The position numbers were made by a program, and so were the translations under genes. Below are positions 16,670 to 25,528 of a stretch of DNA of 64,000 nt, piece after piece (the first letter of the stretch is position 1; each line of letters begins with the position of its first letter). The notes beneath the pieces were generated by a model that did no database searches, was not told the origin of the DNA, and worked only from the letters and a program-made list of their open reading frames with translations. The stretch is from an uncultured Prevotellaceae bacterium (GTDB lineage: Bacteria; Bacteroidota; Bacteroidia; Bacteroidales; Bacteroidaceae), in the NCBI GenBank assembly GCA_900318685.1, contig ONLL01000002.1:62001-126000 (forward strand), in the 5' to 3' direction.

Positions 16670-18976
16670 CTATTTCATGAACTTCTTACCGTTCTTGATG
16701 TAGATGCCCTTGTTGAGCGTCGTCACCTGCTGACCGTTGAGGTTATAGACGGTAGACTGCATCTGGTCGTTGGCAGTCAAGGTGCTGATGCCCACGGTCT
16801 CACCGCTGTTCAGGACGGGCATGATGGCTGCGTTTACGATCTCCTTGGTGTCCTTGTTGATAAGGAGAGCGATGGCACGCAGGTTGGTGGCGTTCTCCAG
16901 TATCTCAGAGGCAGGAATCTCCAACTCGCAATCGTAGACGTTGGTCTCGCCGGCCTTGAGGGTCTTGGGCACGCTGCTCACGATGCCAGTGACATCAGTG
17001 GCTGCAATGGCGAAGTCGTTGTGTACATACGACGAGGTGTAGGGAGTGTCGCGCCAGTAGGCCATATCATCGTCAGGATAGTTCTGCTTGTAATAAGTGA
17101 TGTAGTTGTTGACGTTGCGCTCGAGACCATCGGCAATGATGACGAAAGCCAGACGGTAGGGAGCGTTCTTGAAGTCAGTCATGAAGGTGGTGGCGGCACT
17201 TAGATTCACCTTGGTGTGGGTATCGTCGGTCCACTCTGCCGTCAGGTCGACGCTGGCCTCGGTAGCCTTGCTGAGTGTGGCGCTTACCAGAGGTGCAGCC
17301 TCAAAGTGATAGGGTGCTGCGGTGGCATTGCCAAAGTAAGGGTCGGTGGTGAAGGCGCGGTTGACCTCAGCGATAGGATAGTTGTTGTACTTGTTGGAGA
17401 ATGTTGAACTTTCGCCGTAGATCTTCTGGAACTCGGCGTATGACTCGACCTTGAATGTGCCGTTGTAGTGGTCGATCAGGATGGGGATGACGGCATCGCC
17501 CAGCTCTTCCTTCAGCAGCTCTGCTCCTACGTATGCACGTGGTGAGTAGGGCTTGTCGGCACCTACGAACATCTCGACAACAGCCTTGCGGGGAACGCTC
17601 TCAGTGATGACGGTGACGATGACGCTGCACTTTGACTTGCGTCCGGTGATGCCGTTAGGCTTTCCGTTCACCTTGGTGATCTGTATCTCAATCTCCTGCT
17701 GGCCGGCAACTGCTGGAGCACCCAGGTCGACGGTGACAGTCTGCTTGGCGCCAAGCATGGGCTCGATAGGTGTGGCGAGGTCGAGGTGACCTTCCTTGTC
17801 CTCACCGTCGAGGTTGTAGGCATAGTCGATGCTCTGTACACCGGCAGCACCCTGGTTGGTGAGGGTGAGGCTGACGGTGATGGGCTGACCCACGAGAGCC
17901 ACCATATCGTCGATGTCGTCAGCCACCTGTGCTGCATCGGCGGCCATGGTGCTGCTGCTGATCTCAATCTGCTGTGCCAGACAGCCCATCGACGACTTGT
18001 CGGCGAAGGCAGTCTCTTCGGGCTGCTTCAGGTAGAATCCCTTCTCGACGCTCTTCTTGGCGTAGACGATGGGGGTATAGTCGTAGTCGTTGTACCAGGA
18101 AGAGAGGGTGAACGTGTAGCCCACGTAGCAGCCCGTCTCAGGAATGGCATAGGCTGTGGGGAACTCGGCAGTGGTGAATCCGCTGCTGGCCAGGCTGGCA
18201 GGTACTGTCTCAGCAACGTTCTCGCCGTCGAGGTCGGTGCGGATCCAGAACTTAAAGCCTTGGGCGTTGGAGTAGAGACGTGTCTGTGCGCGTACGGCTT
18301 TGATGTCGGCACCGTTGAGGTCGCCGTCGCCAGCCACGAACATAGCTGCCTCGTAGGTTCCCAGCTTATAGTTGCCTGTGAGAGCAGTGCCCTGATCTGT
18401 GTAGTTGCCCCACCACATGGTGGCTGCAGGAGCCTTAAAGCCAATCTGAGCGGCCAGGCATCCTATGGACGACTTGTCGGTGAAGGTCTCCTCAGTGGGC
18501 TGCTTCAGGAAGAAGGCGTTCTCGACGCTCTTCTTGGCATATACTACGGGCGTGCCCTCGTACTCGTTCCACCACTGTGTGACGCGGAAGCTATAGCCCA
18601 CGTAGGCTCCCGACTCAGGCAGTGCATAAGCCTCAGGCAGGGTGACGGTGGTGAAGCCCGAGCTGGAGACGCTGGCGGGGATGATCTCGACAACGTTCTC
18701 GCCATCGAGGGCTGTGCGAATCCAGAACTTCACATCCTGCGAGCTGCTGGTTGACAGGCGTGTCTGGATGCGGATGGACTCGATGCTGATGCCCTTGAGG
18801 TCGGCATTGCCGGGAACGAACATCGCAGCTTCATAGTCGCCAGGAACCTTGTTGTTACCTGTGACGGAGGTGCTCTCACTGGTGTAGTAGCCCCACCACG
18901 TCAGACCATCGTCCTGAGCGCTGACGGTCAGGGCCAGCATGGCCAGGGCGAACAATGTGTAGAATCTTTTCATCAT
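16670..18976 (-). CDS. Exported Omp28-like protein, CxxC lost
   Basis: A 768-residue secreted protein. The signal peptide (MMKRFYTLFALAMLALTVSA) is followed by two copies of a module of about 155 residues, each starting TWWGYY or MWWGNY and containing YEAAMFV, FWIRT and YVGYSF. Then comes an immunoglobulin-like segment and a thioredoxin-fold part like that of Omp28-related outer-membrane proteins (RKAVVEMFVGADKPYSPRAY). Where the neighbouring paralogue has Cys-Ser-Ala-Cys this protein has Lys-Pro-Tyr-Ser, so redox chemistry is unlikely. The tail TVYNLNGQQVTTLNKGIYI belongs to the shared C-terminal type. It is the last gene of a three-gene minus-strand operon. The start used is the first of two ATGs before the signal peptide. 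Confidence 0.78.
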   Translation of the reverse strand: MMKRFYTLFALAMLALTVSAQDDGLTWWGYYTSESTSVTGNNKVPGDYEAAMFVPGNADLKGISIESIRIQTRLSTSSSQDVKFWIRTALDGENVVEIIPASVSSSGFTTVTLPEAYALPESGAYVGYSFRVTQWWNEYEGTPVVYAKKSVENAFFLKQPTEETFTDKSSIGCLAAQIGFKAPAATMWWGNYTDQGTALTGNYKLGTYEAAMFVAGDGDLNGADIKAVRAQTRLYSNAQGFKFWIRTDLDGENVAETVPASLASSGFTTAEFPTAYAIPETGCYVGYTFTLSSWYNDYDYTPIVYAKKSVEKGFYLKQPEETAFADKSSMGCLAQQIEISSSTMAADAAQVADDIDDMVALVGQPITVSLTLTNQGAAGVQSIDYAYNLDGEDKEGHLDLATPIEPMLGAKQTVTVDLGAPAVAGQQEIEIQITKVNGKPNGITGRKSKCSVIVTVITESVPRKAVVEMFVGADKPYSPRAYVGAELLKEELGDAVIPILIDHYNGTFKVESYAEFQKIYGESSTFSNKYNNYPIAEVNRAFTTDPYFGNATAAPYHFEAAPLVSATLSKATEASVDLTAEWTDDTHTKVNLSAATTFMTDFKNAPYRLAFVIIADGLERNVNNYITYYKQNYPDDDMAYWRDTPYTSSYVHNDFAIAATDVTGIVSSVPKTLKAGETNVYDCELEIPASEILENATNLRAIALLINKDTKEIVNAAIMPVLNSGETVGISTLTANDQMQSTVYNLNGQQVTTLNKGIYIKNGKKFMK

Positions 18977-19001
18977 AGTGTGATTGTTTTTAGGGTTATT
19001 G

Positions 19002-20810
19002 TTAATGAATGAATTGTTTGCGTACGGTGCCGTCGGCCTGGCGGACGATGAGCAGGCCTTTCTGAGTGTCGGCGGGGCGGCCTTGGAGGTCGTAGCGCTG
19101 TTCTCTTCGTTGCTGTGATACAGCAACAGACTGGACGGCCTCGGGGGTGACGACGGGACAGATGGCGGCATTGGCAATGCGCTTGGTCTGCTTGTCGATG
19201 AGCAGAGCCACGATATGGATGTTGGCTTTGTTCTGGGAAATGGCTGGCAGCTGCAGCTGATAGCTGTGCGTCATGGGAATGCCAACCCTCTGCGGTCCGC
19301 TGAGACTGCCGTCGATGCCACGGACATCACTCATGGTGGTGACCACATCATTGTAATTCACTCCGTGGAGCATGGTGCCTTCAGCATTGACATATTGCTG
19401 CATGTCGTCCTCTGTATAGTAAGCCATTGAGGGGTCGGAGAAGCTGTTCATCTGATGCCATTTGTGGTCGTCGTCAGGTCCGCTGAGTGAGTCCTCGATC
19501 ATGACGTAAGCCAGCGAGTAGCGACATTCATCGTCGTCGAAGACAAAGTCGACGGTGCTTTGGATGTTGCAGAGGTTGCCTTCAGTCCACTGTGCCTCGA
19601 CACTCATGTCGGCAGGAGCCAGAATGGCATTAGCGGCTAGGAAGTTGAGGTCGGCATGGAAGTGACCGTCGGTGAAGTCGCCATCGTAGGGATCGGTGAG
19701 GTCACCTCGGTCGAAGCGGCAACTGGGAAACAGCGTTGCGTTCATCACGTAGTAATAGTCATAGTACACGTCCATGGGATCGCCATTGAGTACATGCACG
19801 GAGACGGCGATGAAATCGTCGGGATAGGCCTTCTTCAGTCGGGCGATGCCTGCAAAGCCGCGCGGACAGGCTGAACACCAGGTGCCCGTATATTCCTCCA
19901 TGACGGTGCGATGATGTGCTTTGCGCTGCAGGCTGAGCACGTCGGCAGAGGCAGTATTCAGCGCATGGGTGTTGCCGTTGTCGTTCAGGCCAGTGAGTTG
20001 GAAGCTGAGTGGCAAGCGCCCTGTGGCCTGCGGAGCCTGCAGGGGGAGGGTGGCGAAGGCTTGGATGCCATAGACACGAGGGAGAGGCTTCTGCAGGGAA
20101 TAGCTGCCTTTGAAGGTCTCATTGCCGAAGGCATAAGCGTACTGCAAGGAACTGACGGCCTCTGTACCATAGCTGCTGAACATCACCTGCAGGCTGTCGG
20201 AGGTGTTGGCCACCACATTGTTCGAACGTATGGCATCGACTGAGGCAGCGTGCTCAGAGAACCCGGGGCCTTGCATCTCCAACTGCATGGCCAGGCTGCC
20301 GTAACGCTTGGTGTTGTACCAGTCGGCATACTGCTTCATGCCTGCGATGCGCAGCCACAGCCCACCTTCGGAATATTCGTTGCACATGATGAGAGGGCGC
20401 TCTGACATCCCGTCAAGGTCGGTGACCTTAAACGTGTAGCCCACATAGAGGCCTTCGGCAGGGACTGCGATAGGCGACAGGGAGATAACGTTCCATCCTG
20501 CCTGAGGCTTGCCTGCAAAGATGGAGACCAACGGAGCCTGCTCCAGGTCGGAGGCAATCCAGAGCGTCAGGCTGTCGATGTGCTCCGCATTGTAGAACGG
20601 CAAACGTACGGCACTGATGGTGGCGCCCTGTGTAGGAGCCTCGGCACCACTGACATGGATGGCTGCCTCATAGACGAGCGGCTTGCTGATGCCCAGGAAG
20701 TTCTCTGGCACATCGTCAGCATGATGATATCCCCACCACAGGCAGCCCGGCTGCTGGGCCAAGGCTGCTGTGGCGAAGAGAAACAATAAAGGAAGAATCA
20801 GCTTGCGCAT
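19002..20810 (-). CDS. Omp28-related protein with thioredoxin-like CSAC
   Basis: A 602-residue exported protein. After the signal peptide (MRKLILPLLFLFATAALA) comes one N-terminal module beginning CLWWGYHHAD with YEAAIHV and YVGYTFKV, the unit present twice in the next gene. A linker domain leads to an Omp28-type thioredoxin-like domain, RTVMEEYTGTWCSACPRGF, whose CSAC is a potential redox pair; the following strands (FIAVSVHVLN, FPSCRFDRG) fit the fold. The C terminus RYDLQGRPADTQKGLLIV is of the shared tail type. It starts 4 bases after the stop of the preceding gene. An outer-membrane or surface location is inferred; the substrate is unknown. Confidence 0.8.
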   Translation of the reverse strand: MRKLILPLLFLFATAALAQQPGCLWWGYHHADDVPENFLGISKPLVYEAAIHVSGAEAPTQGATISAVRLPFYNAEHIDSLTLWIASDLEQAPLVSIFAGKPQAGWNVISLSPIAVPAEGLYVGYTFKVTDLDGMSERPLIMCNEYSEGGLWLRIAGMKQYADWYNTKRYGSLAMQLEMQGPGFSEHAASVDAIRSNNVVANTSDSLQVMFSSYGTEAVSSLQYAYAFGNETFKGSYSLQKPLPRVYGIQAFATLPLQAPQATGRLPLSFQLTGLNDNGNTHALNTASADVLSLQRKAHHRTVMEEYTGTWCSACPRGFAGIARLKKAYPDDFIAVSVHVLNGDPMDVYYDYYYVMNATLFPSCRFDRGDLTDPYDGDFTDGHFHADLNFLAANAILAPADMSVEAQWTEGNLCNIQSTVDFVFDDDECRYSLAYVMIEDSLSGPDDDHKWHQMNSFSDPSMAYYTEDDMQQYVNAEGTMLHGVNYNDVVTTMSDVRGIDGSLSGPQRVGIPMTHSYQLQLPAISQNKANIHIVALLIDKQTKRIANAAICPVVTPEAVQSVAVSQQRREQRYDLQGRPADTQKGLLIVRQADGTVRKQFIH

Positions 20811-20814
20811 AGGG

Positions 20815-22500
20815 TTACTTCAGTACTTTGATAGTACGCAGGTTGCCGTCGGCCTGGCGCACGGTCTTCAGGTAGATGCCTTTCTGCGGCTGGCTGACGG
20901 GACGGCCCTGCAGGTCGTAGCATCCTTCTGCGGGTTGCAATGGTGTTGCAACAAACTCGATGCTGCTGGGGTCGGGATCGCCGTCGGTGTAGCTCTTCTC
21001 CTTGGTTGCCAGGGTGTAGGTGACGAGGTCGGAGAGGGTGCGTGTGCCGTTCATGTAGTAGACGCTCTGCAGACCGACAGTCGTGGGACGCAGGTCCTTG
21101 TCGAAGCCCAGCACATGGTAGGTCATCGTGCCGTTGTTGTTGTCGGTGCGGTTGTTCACCTTGCCGCGGTCAGTAAACTGGCAGGGAACCTCCCACTCGT
21201 CAGGGAAGTGCTGATAGAAGCCGCCAGGCACGTTGTCGAAGTGCAACTGCTCGCCATCGACGAAGACGCGGTAGTAGAGTGAGTCTGGATTGATGAAGTT
21301 ACCATGTACATCCTCGACGGGCACGACATAGGCCATGCTCGAGTTCACCTGATGGAACTGCGTGTCGATATCGTAGTAGCGGATATCGGGTGTCTTAGGC
21401 TTGGCAGGTACGCCGATAAAGGGCTTCATGTCCTGTGAGGGAATGGAGTGGCTATAGCCGCCCTTCAGCTCCTTGCCCAGCACGAAGAGGATGCCGTCGG
21501 GGCCGTTCAGGTTGCCTGTCTCTGCATCCCATGCCAATGCGGCGTGGTCCTTGTTCTTGTAGATGGGCCAGCCCGTATCGTCGAGACCTGTGTAGATGGC
21601 TCCCTTGTTGTAGATGAAATACAGATCGTCGTAGAGGCCCATATACTGTCCGTTCTCGATGATGACGCTGTCCTTGGCTGCATTCAGCGTGCCCTTCAGC
21701 CATGCGTCCGGCGTCTTGTTGTAGAAACCCTTGAAGTAGAAGTCATCGCCGCTGCGTGCCACATAGACCACCTTGGGGAAGTAGTAGGGATCGTTGCTGG
21801 CCCAGCGCAGGGAGTACATCTGTATGTCGCCGTCGATGTTCTCAGGCAGCACGTTCAACTCGTCGATGAATGGCTTGAACTCATAGCCGATGTTCAGCGT
21901 GTTGGCATTGCCCTCGCCGGCAGAGAGGGTGATGGCCAGCGTGGGGTTACTGAGTGTGCCTGTAGCCTCATCGTAGTCGAACGAGAACTCGTCGGCCTCG
22001 GTGTCAGGGTAGTAGTCACCATTGGCAGCCTGATAGGCCAGACTGACATAGTAGGTATTGTCGCCTTGCTCCAGATAGGGCTGGAAGTTCTCAAAGACCA
22101 CCTTCTTACGGTCGGCAGAGATCTCTCCGCAGATCCATGTGTTGTAGAGGAAGGTGTTGATGAAGTTCTGAATCCAGATCTCGCCCTCGGCCTCGTTGAC
22201 AACGACCATCGTCTTTTGTCCGTAGCGATGCACGGGCTCGCCCATGTCGCGGGTGTAGTAGAGGGTGTTCATGGCATACGTCTTCAGCGTGCCCTCGGGC
22301 TGCTCGTCTACAGGGTGCTTCTTGGCCTTGGCGGGAATTGCCTGTGGAGCGGAAAGCTGCATAGGAGCGGTGAAGACAGTTTGATCGACCGTCGTTGTCG
22401 TCGGACGAGTCTGTGTTGTCACTTGGAAAGCCTGAGCTTGAACGTTGAGGATGCCTGCAAAGAGAAAGGCAGTTAGTGAAGTAAAAACTTTCATACGCAT
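20815..22500 (-). CDS. Exported protein of unknown function
   Basis: A 561-residue secreted protein, first gene of the three-gene operon. The signal peptide is KVFTSLTAFLFAGILNVQAQ. The body is beta-rich with frequent Tyr, Asp and Gly and repeated forms such as YYVSLAYQAANGDYYP and DPYYFPKVVYVARSG; I do not recognise a family, though the pattern suggests a beta-propeller or beta-sandwich repeat. The end CYDLQGRPVSQPQKGIYL is a clear member of the shared C-terminal tail group. ATG codons at 22500 and 22494 are both possible starts. A -7 box lies just upstream, back to back with the promoter of the second M6 protease. Confidence 0.72.
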   Translation of the reverse strand: MRMKVFTSLTAFLFAGILNVQAQAFQVTTQTRPTTTTVDQTVFTAPMQLSAPQAIPAKAKKHPVDEQPEGTLKTYAMNTLYYTRDMGEPVHRYGQKTMVVVNEAEGEIWIQNFINTFLYNTWICGEISADRKKVVFENFQPYLEQGDNTYYVSLAYQAANGDYYPDTEADEFSFDYDEATGTLSNPTLAITLSAGEGNANTLNIGYEFKPFIDELNVLPENIDGDIQMYSLRWASNDPYYFPKVVYVARSGDDFYFKGFYNKTPDAWLKGTLNAAKDSVIIENGQYMGLYDDLYFIYNKGAIYTGLDDTGWPIYKNKDHAALAWDAETGNLNGPDGILFVLGKELKGGYSHSIPSQDMKPFIGVPAKPKTPDIRYYDIDTQFHQVNSSMAYVVPVEDVHGNFINPDSLYYRVFVDGEQLHFDNVPGGFYQHFPDEWEVPCQFTDRGKVNNRTDNNNGTMTYHVLGFDKDLRPTTVGLQSVYYMNGTRTLSDLVTYTLATKEKSYTDGDPDPSSIEFVATPLQPAEGCYDLQGRPVSQPQKGIYLKTVRQADGNLRTIKVLK

Positions 22501-22522
22501 TATAGTTTAAGATTACTGACTG

Positions 22523-22530
22523 CAAAAGTA
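22523..22530 (-). promoter_or_regulatory. -7 box of three-gene exported-protein operon
   Basis: TACTTTTG on the minus strand, 22 bases before the first start codon. It is divergent from the plus-strand -7 box about 85 bases away. Confidence 0.6.
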
Positions 22531-22614
22531 CAAATAAAATCCCAATTTGCGGCATTAAAGGCAAATTATTTCGTTTTTTTTCCTTCTTTGTGCATAAAAA
22601 TGCCATAAAATGAT

Positions 22615-22622
22615 TACTTTTG
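22615..22622 (+). promoter_or_regulatory. -7 box of second M6 protease
   Basis: TACTTTTG followed by GCATCG. Transcription would begin near 22629, leaving a leader of about 67 bases before the ATG at 22696. Confidence 0.6.
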
Positions 22623-22695
22623 CATCGCGGAAGGAGAAAAGGCGGCAGTTTGGACTCCTGATGGCCCGGATATGGAACCAATAAATCGAATAGCT

Positions 22696-24969
22696 ATGAA
22701 AAGAATCATGTTGCTTGCACTCGTGCTGATGCTGACCGTTGTGAATGGATGGGCAGTGCCTGCCCGACCTGGCTTGTGGAAAACCATCGTGACACCTCAG
22801 GGAGAGAAGCTAAGCGTGCAGCTGTGCGGTGATGAGCGTGGCTGCTTCTGGCTGTCCAACGACGGACGCCGTTTTGTGGAAAATGCCGACGGCAGTTATC
22901 AGCAGGCCAGCCTGCAAGAGCTGGCTGCTGCACGGTCAAAGTCCAGACTCCAAAGCTCTCAGTCTGCTAAGCTCCCTATTTCCCAATCTTCCAGACTCTA
23001 TCTAAAGGGCTCCCAGCCTGTGGTGGAATATCTTGGACAGAAGAAAGGACTGATCATCTTGGCTGAGTTTCAGAACAAACACTTCCTGCCTGAGCATGAC
23101 CGTGCCTATTTTGAGCGTGTGGCCAACGAGCGCGGATTCAGTGAGGGTGACTATCGCGGCAGCGTGAAGGATTACTTCCTGAGTCAGAGCGACAGTCTGT
23201 TTGAGCTGGACTTCGACGTGGTGGGACCTGTCACCGTGTCGAAGAACTATGAATACTACGGACAGCCGGGTGCTGCCGATGTGGATGCCCACCCCTGGGA
23301 GATGGTGGTCGAGGCCTGTGAACTGGTGGCCGACCAGGTGCACTTCGCCGACTACGACTGGAATGGCGACGGCTTTGTGGAGCAGGTCTTTGTGCTCTAT
23401 GCCGGACAGGGACAGAGCGACAGTTACGACGTGAACACCATCTGGCCTCATGAATACGAGCTGCACCAGATTGTGGAGAACGGTATACACGTCTACGGGA
23501 AAGGGCATGAGATGCCCGACGGGCTGATCATCGATACCTATGCCTGCTCCAACGAGCTGACCAGCCAGGACGGACCCAGTGGCATTGGCACTATCTGTCA
23601 TGAGTTCTCTCACTGTATGGGACTGCCCGACCTGTATGATGTGGACTACAACGGCAACTTCGGCATGGGGCACTGGAGCCTGATGGGCAACGGCGTGTAC
23701 AATGGTCGGGCCTTCATCCCTGCGGGCTACACCAGCTATGAGCGTATGGCCTGCGGATGGCGACAGCCGGTGGAGCTGTGCAAGGACACGCTGGTCAGCG
23801 ACATGAAGGCCGTCAGTGACGGTGGTGACACCTACATTGTATATAATGAGGCGTACCCAGACGAATACTATCTGCTAGAAAACAGACAACCGACGGGATG
23901 GGATGCAGCGCTGCCGTCGGCCGGACTGTTGGTGCTGCATGTGGACTACGATGAGCGAGTGTGGCGCGAAAATATCGTCAACTCTGTCTGCGACTATCGG
24001 CAAGGAGGGAATCCCGACATGTGGAACACCCACCAGCGCCTGACCCTGATTCATGCCGACAACGATAACGACAAGCGATATTGGATGCCCACCTACCAAA
24101 GCTATACCAAGACCACTGAAGAGACCGACACCTATCCTTATTGGTCGATGGTCAATGATGAATGGTCAATGGTCAATGACTCGCTGACCAACAACTCCAT
24201 TCCCGTGGCCAGCGTCTATCACGGTAATACTGATAATTCGCTCTTCATGAACCGCGGCATACAGAAAATCACTCAGCTGGACAATGGCGCCATCAGTTTC
24301 CGTTTCGATGAGCTGTCGGTGAAGTATGTCGCCGTAGACACAACGATGACCGACAAGCCCGACCTCACGGGAGCCATCTTCTATGAGTCGTTCGACCGTT
24401 GCATAGGCACAGGTGGCAACGATGGTGTGTTCAAGGGAAGCAGCGATGTGGCCTCAGCCGACTTCCAGCCTGACAACGGCGGATGGGACTCGATGGTGAT
24501 GAAGGGCGGAGCGCGTTGTGCCAAGTTTGGCAATGCTACCTACGATGGCATCGTCACATCGCCATTTATCCTGCTGACGGGCGACTCGCTGCTACTCAGC
24601 TTCAAGGCTGCACCCTGGAGTCGCGATGATACCAGTCTCAGTGTCTCGGCAACAGGCGACGCGAAGTTTGAGACCAGTGAGTTTGAAATGACCGAGGGCC
24701 AGTGGACAACCTTCTCTACGGTGCTCACTGGACAGGGAAACATACAGATAACCTTCACACCAGGACGTCGTTTCTTCCTCGATGAGGTGGTGGTGAAGAA
24801 GTTGCCTGAGAATTACGCCGAGGGCGTCTCTCATCAGGAAGTCGCTTTCAAACCTAACGTCAGCTATGACCTCAGTGGCCGGCAGATAGAGGATGGCAAA
24901 TTGAAAAGAGGTGTCTATTTGATTCGCAAATCCGACGGCAGTTTCAGGAAGGTCATCACTCGCGAATGA
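22696..24969 (+). CDS. Secreted M6-family metalloprotease, second copy
   Basis: A 757-residue secreted zinc protease, paralogous to the one at 8.3 kb. After the signal peptide (MKRIMLLALVLMLTVVNGWA) the mature part starts VPARPGLWKTI, close to VPAKPGVRRQL of the paralogue. The zinc motif HEFSHCMGLPDLYD lies near residues 302-315, and DYDWNGDGFVEQVFVLYAG is shared. The chitobiase-like module of the paralogue is absent; instead there is a jelly-roll-like domain (about 560-700, FYESFD, ARCAKFGNATYDG). The tail is VSYDLSGRQIEDGKLKRGVYL. Two low-complexity pieces look inserted: a Ser/Gln-rich one (QSSQSAKLPISQSSRL) and a repeated SMVND. The 8 codons before the chosen ATG add nothing like a signal peptide. 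Confidence 0.9.
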   Translation: MKRIMLLALVLMLTVVNGWAVPARPGLWKTIVTPQGEKLSVQLCGDERGCFWLSNDGRRFVENADGSYQQASLQELAAARSKSRLQSSQSAKLPISQSSRLYLKGSQPVVEYLGQKKGLIILAEFQNKHFLPEHDRAYFERVANERGFSEGDYRGSVKDYFLSQSDSLFELDFDVVGPVTVSKNYEYYGQPGAADVDAHPWEMVVEACELVADQVHFADYDWNGDGFVEQVFVLYAGQGQSDSYDVNTIWPHEYELHQIVENGIHVYGKGHEMPDGLIIDTYACSNELTSQDGPSGIGTICHEFSHCMGLPDLYDVDYNGNFGMGHWSLMGNGVYNGRAFIPAGYTSYERMACGWRQPVELCKDTLVSDMKAVSDGGDTYIVYNEAYPDEYYLLENRQPTGWDAALPSAGLLVLHVDYDERVWRENIVNSVCDYRQGGNPDMWNTHQRLTLIHADNDNDKRYWMPTYQSYTKTTEETDTYPYWSMVNDEWSMVNDSLTNNSIPVASVYHGNTDNSLFMNRGIQKITQLDNGAISFRFDELSVKYVAVDTTMTDKPDLTGAIFYESFDRCIGTGGNDGVFKGSSDVASADFQPDNGGWDSMVMKGGARCAKFGNATYDGIVTSPFILLTGDSLLLSFKAAPWSRDDTSLSVSATGDAKFETSEFEMTEGQWTTFSTVLTGQGNIQITFTPGRRFFLDEVVVKKLPENYAEGVSHQEVAFKPNVSYDLSGRQIEDGKLKRGVYLIRKSDGSFRKVITRE

Positions 24970-25028
24970 TCAGGTCGCCAAAAGCGACCTCTCAATGCAG
25001 TACTGAAGGCTAGAAAAGAGGCGCAATT

Positions 25029-25059
25029 GGTTACAGGTTACACTTGTAACCATGTAACC
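25029..25059. repeat. GGTTAC palindromic cluster 1
   Basis: GGTTACAGGTTACA followed by the inverted pair TGTAACC-A-TGTAACC: four half-sites arranged as a 31-base near-palindrome in non-coding DNA after the M6 protease gene. Confidence 0.5.
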
Positions 25060-25149
25060 TTTTTCCTGTAACCGGTGTTGTGTTTGCTGTATAAATATTT
25101 GTTGATCAAACATTTATGAACAATAGTTACACATCCTTTATCCCTCTGC

Positions 25150-25179
25150 GGTTACATGGTTACAACTGTAACCGTAACC
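25150..25179. repeat. GGTTAC palindromic cluster 2
   Basis: A second cluster of four half-sites (GGTTACATGGTTACA, then TGTAACCGTAACC), 121 bases from the first. It could be a protein-binding site or a hairpin in RNA. Confidence 0.5.
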
Positions 25180-25265
25180 ATTCAGTGTACTACCCTGGAA
25201 AAAGTTGAATGGTTTTTACTTTAACCCTGCCATAGGTTGAATGTTTGTTAGGTACCTAAATAAAT

Positions 25266-25340
25266 ATATAGATTGCAACGCATAATCATATAGATTATAA
25301 CGCGTAATCATATAGATTACGGAAAAGAATCATATAGATT
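25266..25340. repeat. 22-bp iterons (four ATATAGATT units)
   Basis: ATATAGATT occurs at 25266, 25288, 25310 and 25332, an exact 22-base step. In the three complete units the spacer ends in AATC, with variable bases before it. The regular step points to a protein-binding iteron array. Confidence 0.55.
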
Positions 25341-25373
25341 AGAGTTCTTGTTTGCCTAGTAGGCTATATTGAT

Positions 25374-25484
25374 CTCGCCCGTCAGCCACTTTGATGTGCT
25401 TAGTAAGCGACGGAGTAAAGCAATCTCCGCGACTATCGTGACCAAAGTCACGAACGAGCGACATCAAAAGGGCCGACGGGCGAG
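25374..25484. other. Large folded element, possible structured RNA
   Basis: Closing stem CTCGCCCGTC/GACGGGCGAG (10 bp), then GCC/GGC and TTTGATGT/ACATCAAA, enclose two hairpins: CGGAG/CTCCG (25411-25429) and CGTGAC-CAAA-GTCACG (25437-25452). This gives a branched fold of 111 bases between the convergent M6 and GH13 genes. I do not recognise a known class; a small non-autonomous mobile element is another reading. Confidence 0.5.
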
Positions 25485-25528
25485 AGCAAAGTCAAAAGTA
25501 CGCTGTATCTTCGTAGGAGGCGAGCGTG

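Noticed and set aside
21448..22476. Antisense frame of 342 codons in the exported-protein gene
   Set aside because: It is a shadow of the minus-strand gene, which has a signal peptide, promoter and shared tail.
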